Below are positions 58,201 through 64,000 of a stretch of DNA of 64,000 nt, in pieces. The stretch's first letter is position 1. Every line of letters begins with the position of its first letter. Below the pieces are notes generated by a model. That model did no database searches, was not told the DNA's origin, and was given only the letters and a program-made list of their open reading frames with translations. The stretch lies in assembly GCA_021234155.1 (NCBI GenBank), contig JAJEKV010000103.1:1676001-1740000 (forward strand), given 5' to 3'. The DNA is from Isoetes taiwanensis. Taxonomy: Eukaryota; Streptophyta; Lycopodiopsida; Isoetales; Isoetaceae. The translations under genes were made by a program, and so were the position numbers.

Positions 58201-60563
58201 GATCCATCATCCCGACAACATAGCTAGCAGGGAGGAGAGCCATGATGCTTTACTTGCCAGAGAGACCGACGTGCATAGAGGGACAAAGGTCAGGAACTGA
58301 AAGCTGGAGAAGTGCTAGCAACCGACTTCTTCCACGAGCTCCCTAGAGACAACAGGAGGATCAAAACTGACGAGCACAATCAAAGCCACTGGAAGGTACC
58401 TCAAGACAAGAAGACGGCATAGCACTGTGGAACGTGACAACGTCCAAGCCATGTGATCGAGGGGATCAAACAAGTAAGATTGGAAGCTCGATGGAGAAGC
58501 AACTAGGCGAACCGGGCCGATGACTTGCACGCGGACTTGCATGCAACTTGGTGAATCCAAGGATCGACGATTCAAAGAACAACTCCAGAGGAGTATAGCC
58601 AAAGGAATCGTGCACAACCTCAAGAGACGCTTCCAAATAGCTTCAAGTATCATGAAGGGGGGAACAATTACAGCCCAAGAACAGGATCAGGAAGCAGACC
58701 GAAATGTCAAAGCATCAACGACCAGCACACCTTTAGTTAGAATGTGATGCAAAGCGTGTTGTGTCATAGCCGACAAACAGTGGAGGGCCCAAGCATATCA
58801 ACAAGTTACCCCGGAGTATGAGCTGACGTACAAATAGGAGGATATAGATCATCAACACCATTGCACCGGGAGGAACACCAATGACATTGCCAAGGAGTAG
58901 GCGTGCAACTCGAAGGGAGGCACAAGGGGGACCTAATAGCTCTAGTAGTAATTGTAATTATGTAAGCTATATGTTTGCATGTTCCCTTGTTATTCCTTCC
59001 TTCCCATATCATAACAGATCAAAGGAAGAGATGTCAGGCAATTTGCAGGGGTGAAGCAATCAACATCCTCAACACTCTTCGGGCAACAAGAGGACTCGAC
59101 GTATGAGACGTCGATGGAGTCGAAGAAACAATATCGGATACAGAGTCGTCCTTTAGCTGCCAAGACAAAGAGTTCAAGATGAAAGATCTTTTTCAACGGC
59201 GCCACCTTCAGGCTTTTGAAAAGCAGCATGGAAGATTTCAAGTGATCAACTACACCATCAAGCCACCAGCAATGAGAGGCTTCTAACGAACAAAGTCAAC
59301 CTGCCACGAGTGGATGAGCGAGGGGCCTAGTAGGTTAAATGTAGGGACGGTAACATCCATATTGGGATTAGAAGGCATTGCTGGATATTCTCGCTGAAAG
59401 GATTGCCCCAATATTGAGCTAAGCGTCAAGGATTGGGAAGGAAATACATAGTGAGTGACTAAAATTATACACGATTGTTAACAGACATCCAACATATTGA
59501 AACCACTTGGAGAGATTGATCACCTCGCTAAGAAGGAATCATTACTAGGATAATTGTTGACCATGTATAAAGCTAGTACCTCCAAAAGAATAATCCAACC
59601 GAAAGAAAAGAAGTAATCTAACAAGTCCGGCCAACTTGTTACGATGGCATCAATTCGATTGGTAGGAATATTCCAAGAGTTTAACTAACTACGAAAGGGG
59701 GAATCTCTAGAATATAAAAGAATAATACATGTAAGGTACACCTAAAATAAGAATTATAGTAATCAAATAGTCTTTTGAGACAAAAGGAATTGTCATGATG
59801 ACAAAACCTTGTGGTTTAGAATCGTTCTAACTAAGTAGGTAACCCATAACTATATTGAAATAAATGATAACATAATATGTATATCCATCTTAGATGGTTA
59901 TATATGTCAGCTAAGGCTAGTAAATTAATGCGCTAAGTAAGAAGCGTATAACCTCTTAAGGGGAGAGAATAGATATGACGTTGTGTACAACGTCATTGAA
60001 GGGGTGCAGGACCATTTTCTTTTCGAAGAAAGTGGGAGGGCTCAATCTTATGATTGAACGTACTTGCATCAAATTGACTGACCCGTAGAATAGAGTTCAC
60101 TCCGGCAATGGCCGAAGCGAATAGAGCGTAAAATAGATAGATACCTTAGTGCTCAGGAGGCCTTCAACGTGCGAGACTGACGTAGTAGCTAGCTACACCA
60201 ATGAAGTGGAGCAAAACTATGGGAGCAATGCAACGACCAAGTCATCTCCAAATTACTCGACGCCGGCTCAATGGGTGGATGCGTTCTAGCCTTAGGTAAG
60301 GTGTGCGCATGTATTATAAGCTTTAATGTGTCTTATTGATAAGTTAAATATAGATCCTAATAACTGCATAGAATTTGCTGTACGTATATGTATCATAGGA
60401 AAATAAGTTAAATAACAACGATAATGTGAGGTAGCATGTTAATTAATCCTTCGCAAGGATGCAATTCCTTCCAAGGATAGCTATATGACATCGGGGTCCT
60501 TATAAATATAAATGGAAAATAGAATTCAGATATACTTAAGTGCATCTTAGGGATATACTTCCA
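55251..60563. other. Probable internal region of the second LTR element, unrecognised
   Basis: I looked for gag, protease, reverse transcriptase and integrase motifs on both strands and found none. The plus strand of 56.0-59.3 kb is poor in T, which keeps many short minus-strand frames open. A plus-strand frame at 56,162-56,671 (169 codons) is low in complexity and unrecognised. Purine runs occur at 56,677, 57,144, 57,802 and 58,655. 59.3-60.5 kb is AT-rich. Confidence 0.35.
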
Positions 60564-60640
60564 AGGAAGAAGGAAGGAAGGAAGAAAATTTTAACGTCCA
60601 CGGAACCCAATCGGAAGGGTAATGCAGGACCCAAGGAAGA
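60564..60640 (-). mobile_element. LINE 3' end fragment with (TTCC)n tail, minus strand
   Basis: On the minus strand it reads gggtcc, ccgattgg, ccgtggacg and a TTCC tail (60,564-60,584). This matches the end of the LINE at 41,370-41,449 (gggtcccataggccgattgg, gcggacgataaaag, TTCC tail). Its hairpin core further upstream is not recognisable. Confidence 0.65.
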
Positions 60641-61581
60641 GAATAAGAAGCACATCTAATTCTTGTGTATGATAATTAAAACCTTGTTTATGTAACAACA
60701 GGTCTAAATTAGGGTTATTGTTTAAATAATCGCGACCTAAAAGTCGTTAAATATTGTAAAGCTTAGAGTAAATATAATTGTACTATTGGAAGCTATATAT
60801 CCAATACTACCATAATGCTAATATAAAAATATTACCGTAAGGTAATTAATATAATTGCATGCATTAAGGGAAGTACAACAGGATCATGCAGGGGTCCAAG
60901 ACTGTAATGTTTACTTAAGACGTTAACAGATGCTAGCCGACATGCAACACTTAGTGGAGGAAGTACGAAGACATCCTCTAGTAGCAAGAAGCCGGCAGAA
61001 GAGCATAGAGACAAGCTCCGCATCGACAAGGTCAGATATGCAGATATGCTCGGCAAGGTCATCTCCGAAGTAATTGGCTCAGGCATGTCGATTTATGTCT
61101 AGATTAATTTCATGTGTAGTTAAGATTAATCTACGCATGCAGCCTATGCTAGGTATGGGTTGCATGCGTATTTACCGATGATGGGACCACTACGGTGATC
61201 TCTAGGACGTGGTGTAATGTCAATGTAGGCATGACTGCGGTTCCGCTTGGATGAGTGGAAGGTAGATTAAAAAGTCTACTTCCGTCCCACGGAAGTAGAC
61301 GACTTCGGGAGATAAGAGGTCATTCAGGAATGCATTGATAGGAAAGCACCTCTAGTCAATGCCTACGGGGAGGACCCTATTCTTCATGCCCAAATACGGG
61401 AAGGACCCTATCCTCCACGTCTCAGGCAACTAAAGGTGTAGGCATGAGCGTCATATAGGCATTATAGGGCGCTGTCTCCACGGCCACGATGGAAGAAGCA
61501 TCCTCTTCCTACGCCGGGAGATTAGTCATGCATTCATGTAGATAGATGGGGTGGTTCCCTTATAACCAACTTTACATTAAT
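60641..61581. other. Unassigned stretch
   Basis: Mixed AT-rich and GC-rich DNA with no gene recognised. A small palindrome of the form aaaagtctacttccgt/acggaagtagac lies at 61,270-61,301. Confidence 0.35.
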
Positions 61582-61620
61582 ATTCTGGGAAGGGACTCGC
61601 GAGAGACACAAAACCGGCCG
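61582..61620. repeat. 39-bp target-site duplication, right copy
   Basis: Identical at all 39 positions to 62,573-62,611 (starts attctgggaag, ends aaaccggccg). On the minus strand this copy follows the retroposon's 3' tail. Confidence 0.9.
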
Positions 61621-62572
61621 GATAGATAGATAGGCTTGTCATTCATCGCAGCAGCAGTATACAATGGGTGAAAAACTAAGGAGAGAGAGAGAGGGGATAG
61701 CCGACCATAGGAACAATATCGGACTACCCCCTAAAAAGAAAATGTGCCAAGACAAAATACAAGGGTAATGGCGACAACTTCTCATCGGGATAAAAAACCC
61801 CGCCCTTTCGGGTTTTCGAGGAAAACCCTAATGAGAAATAGTCGCCAACAACCTTGAATGTGTTGCCTGGAGAACGGAGAGAAACGAGTTGATGGCGAAC
61901 GCAAAATAGAGCACGACCCCGGCTAAAGCGCCCCCCGAATGTATCCATGGAGAACGGAAGGAGAGGGGTAATGGCGAACAGAAATAGAACAGGACCCCAG
62001 CAGACGGTGGAAAACGACGGAATCCTGCAAGCAATACCAACAAAGCTCCCAAAAAGAACACCCGTAAATGGTCAGAGAAAACAAACAGCACAAGCGGCAC
62101 CAAGAAAGTCCGAAAATAAAAACAGAGGAAAAAAGAACATAACAGAAAAAGATAGCATCACCCAGCGGGTGGAGAACCATTATGTAAAAATATGCATCAC
62201 CCTCGAGATGGAAATAAACAGCATAAAGCATCACCCAAATGGGTGGAGAACCACTATGTAAAAATATGCAAAGACCCTCGAGGTGAAAAGCGGATCACCG
62301 TGAGGTGGAGAACAACACAACAGAGGGGCGATGGAACAAAAACATAAGAATAGCAACACTCCGCAATGGAGAACAACAAAGAGGCATGAACAACAAAAAA
62401 CAAATGAAAAAGACTCATGCGCCACCGCCGCTGAGGGCGGAAGGGAGGGAAGCCACGAGAGGAGAAGAAGAAGAACTGCCGCGAAGACGCCGATAACCGA
62501 GCCAAAACAGAAAAGGCTAATATGAAACTCGCCCCTTCCCCTAATGGCGATCCGATGGCTCGGATCGATGGG
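61621..62572 (-). mobile_element. SINE-like retroposon with structured ends, copy D
   Basis: This 952-bp element, read on the minus strand, starts CCCATCGATCCGA with a perfect hairpin (TCGGATCG/CGATCCGA at 62,548-62,567). It ends with the terminal block ccattgta..ctgctgcgatgaatgacaagcctat and a (CTAT)n tail at 61,621-61,635. Its 3' hairpin has outer arms GGCGAC/GTCGCC (61,770-61,775 and 61,841-61,846) and inner arms TTCTCAT/ATGAGAA (61,779-61,785 and 61,831-61,837) around the same core as copy C. Perfect 39-bp direct repeats flank it. The middle is pyrimidine-rich on the sense strand and holds two internal tandem duplications (61,862-62,010 and 62,160-62,300). No protein or Pol III box was seen. 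Confidence 0.85.
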
Positions 62573-62611
62573 ATTCTGGGAAGGGACTCGCGAGAGACAC
62601 AAAACCGGCCG
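62573..62611. repeat. 39-bp target-site duplication, left copy
   Basis: Partner of 61,582-61,620. On the minus strand it directly precedes the retroposon's first base. Confidence 0.9.
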
Positions 62612-64000
62612 ACTACCAAAGGACTTCCTCAACTATAAGCCTAGTCACTGCGAAACCTCCAGCTTAAGCCGATAGCAAGAAGACACTCCTGCCACCACCC
62701 CCGAGCAGTCGGATAGGATAAAGGACGCAGAGAGAAAGGAGAGGAACAAAAAAAGAGGGCCGCCGGACGGAGTATCGAGGAGATGATAGGAACCGGTAGA
62801 AATCAGGCGCTGAAGGACAGTGACGGGCATGCGAATGAAGGCAAGCGGCCAGGGGGAGAAAGTAAACCAAGATCCGAAGAGTATGGTTCAAGCGAGAAGG
62901 AAGCTACACGTTGACGACGAGAACCAGCAGTGCGAGCGAGCCGTGGGAGAGAAAACGAAGCTGAAGAAGAAGAGCCGGAAGCGCCCGCTACGGACGACAT
63001 CAGCTCAATGACCTGAAAAAAGGAAAGGACATTATAGAAAAAACAATGAAAAGAGAAGTACGCCAATGGCGAATCTAAAGAAGCGCCCTACCGGATGGCA
63101 ATGACCTGAAAAAAGGAAGGACATTAGAGAACAAAAACAATGAAAAGAAAGGGACGCCGCCACGATGACGAATCGAAGGAAGCGCCCTGGCATGCCAACG
63201 AGAACGGCAACAAGGCGATGACAAAACAAACCACGCATTAATACATAAATGCACATATGATATGAATGCAAGCCAACAAAGGAACCCTTCAACATGGATC
63301 CCCAAAAAGAATAAACAATAACGATAAATAAGAAGGAAAAATAACAAGTAACTGAGAGAAAAAGGCAAAGAGGAAAAAACCTACGCATAGGAATGTAAAA
63401 ATGCATAGATATAAAGATCTGACGAGAAACATGGCGAGGTTGAGTAGAGTCGCACACCACGAAGCGAAGCGAGAGAGAAGAGGGACCGCCACACTGGCAC
63501 ACGCCAATTGAAGGCAAGGGGCTCGAGATGCGCAAAAAGCGGCAAAAAGGAAAATACAACAAGAGCAGCAAGGCCGAGAGGAAAAGAAAACCGCGGGATG
63601 CGCGAAGTGGAGAACAAAAGAGCCGCATATGCCGAGGCACGAGAGAAAAAGGTAATGGGGGGCGAGCTCGACGAGAGGTAGACCGACGAGCCAAAGAGGG
63701 TAAAGGTAAAATGGCGGGAGAGGAAGTTGAAATTTAATGAAATTAGCGATGACGACGAGAACCGGCGAAGACGAAGCGAAAGCCGTGGGGGAGAAAGCGA
63801 AGAGGGAGAAGAGCTGGAAGTGCCTGAATAGACAAAGATCACCAAAGGACCTGAAAAAAGGAAGGACATTAGAGAACAAAACAATGGAAAGAAAAAGCAC
63901 ACCAACTCTAGGAGGCAATAGAAAAGGACGCCTCCATAAAACAAGTCCTTCACGATGATGAGTCGAAGAAGACACCCCAGCAAGCGAACGAGAAGGACAA
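62612..64000 (-). repeat. Modular pyrimidine-rich repeat region
   Basis: Blocks recur at 63,011-63,090, 63,101-63,180 and 63,850-63,935 (each has gacctgaaaaaaggaa and ggacattanagaa), and at 62,912-62,990 with 63,745-63,825 (each has gacgacgagaacc and agccgtggg). On the minus strand each gacctgaaaaaagg block reads ccttttttcaggtc, like a splice acceptor. All three minus-strand frames are open for 200 codons or more, because this strand is rich in C and T and nearly free of stops. I therefore call no protein. Confidence 0.5.

Noticed and set aside
63032-63983. Three long overlapping minus-strand open frames of 200-228 codons
   Set aside because: They lie in all three frames of the same stretch. 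The minus strand is very rich in C and T, so stop codons are rare, and the translations are low-complexity Ser, Leu and Phe runs. This is a composition effect.
1-64000. tRNA, rRNA or plastid-derived genes
   Set aside because: I looked for tRNA box sequences and conserved rRNA words and found only retroelement primer-binding sites.

Overview
The window looks like nuclear DNA of a seed plant with a large, repeat-filled genome. A conifer or other gymnosperm is my best guess. The reasons are one intronless plant CYP74 gene with a plastid transit peptide, many decayed LTR retrotransposons primed by plant initiator tRNA-Met, an RTE-like LINE, a Helitron, and very heavy indel decay of old repeats. 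The lineage is inference; nothing here fixes the species.

Layout. 1-5.46 kb and 24.07-29.35 kb are two diverged copies, in the same orientation, of one long repeat I cannot name. Between them sits an old Ty3/gypsy element of chromovirus type (about 9.2-23.65 kb): two LTRs of about 1.45 kb, decayed reverse transcriptase, integrase and chromodomain, and a polypurine tract just before the 3' LTR. 30.8-32.6 kb is a broken second copy of the CYP74 gene. 32.7-35.3 kb holds a dispersed repeat, a LINE 3' end and a hAT transposase remnant. 35.43-37.11 kb (minus strand) is the one intact gene, an allene oxide synthase type CYP74, with a TATA box 112 bp before its start codon and a long foldback 0.6 kb upstream. 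39.3-41.45 kb is a degenerate RTE-like LINE. 41.5-47.4 kb is AT-rich DNA with several small tandem arrays. 47,425-50,491 is a complete non-autonomous Helitron (minus strand). 50.8-52.67 kb is an internally deleted Ty1/copia element, interrupted at 52,666 by the LTR of another element (52,666-54,283), whose leader or internal region carries a histone H3 C-terminal fragment among three near-identical 67-nt hairpins. 55-64 kb is low in recognisable coding sequence and contains a 0.95-kb retroposon (61,621-62,572) flanked by a perfect 39-bp direct repeat.

How it fits together. The only functional protein gene is the AOS-like CYP74, the first committed step from 13-hydroperoxylinolenic acid towards jasmonate; the copy 4.5 kb away is dead. 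The rest is layered transposon history. The most interesting signal is a small family of retroposons at 48.55-49.24 kb and 61.62-62.57 kb. They share a 5' hairpin and a 3' hairpin whose stems differ in sequence but stay paired, and the 3' hairpin core also occurs at the 3' end of the LINE (41.3 kb) and of a truncated LINE copy (34.3 kb). This suggests a LINE and its non-autonomous partners sharing a structured 3' recognition signal. All alignments were made by eye.
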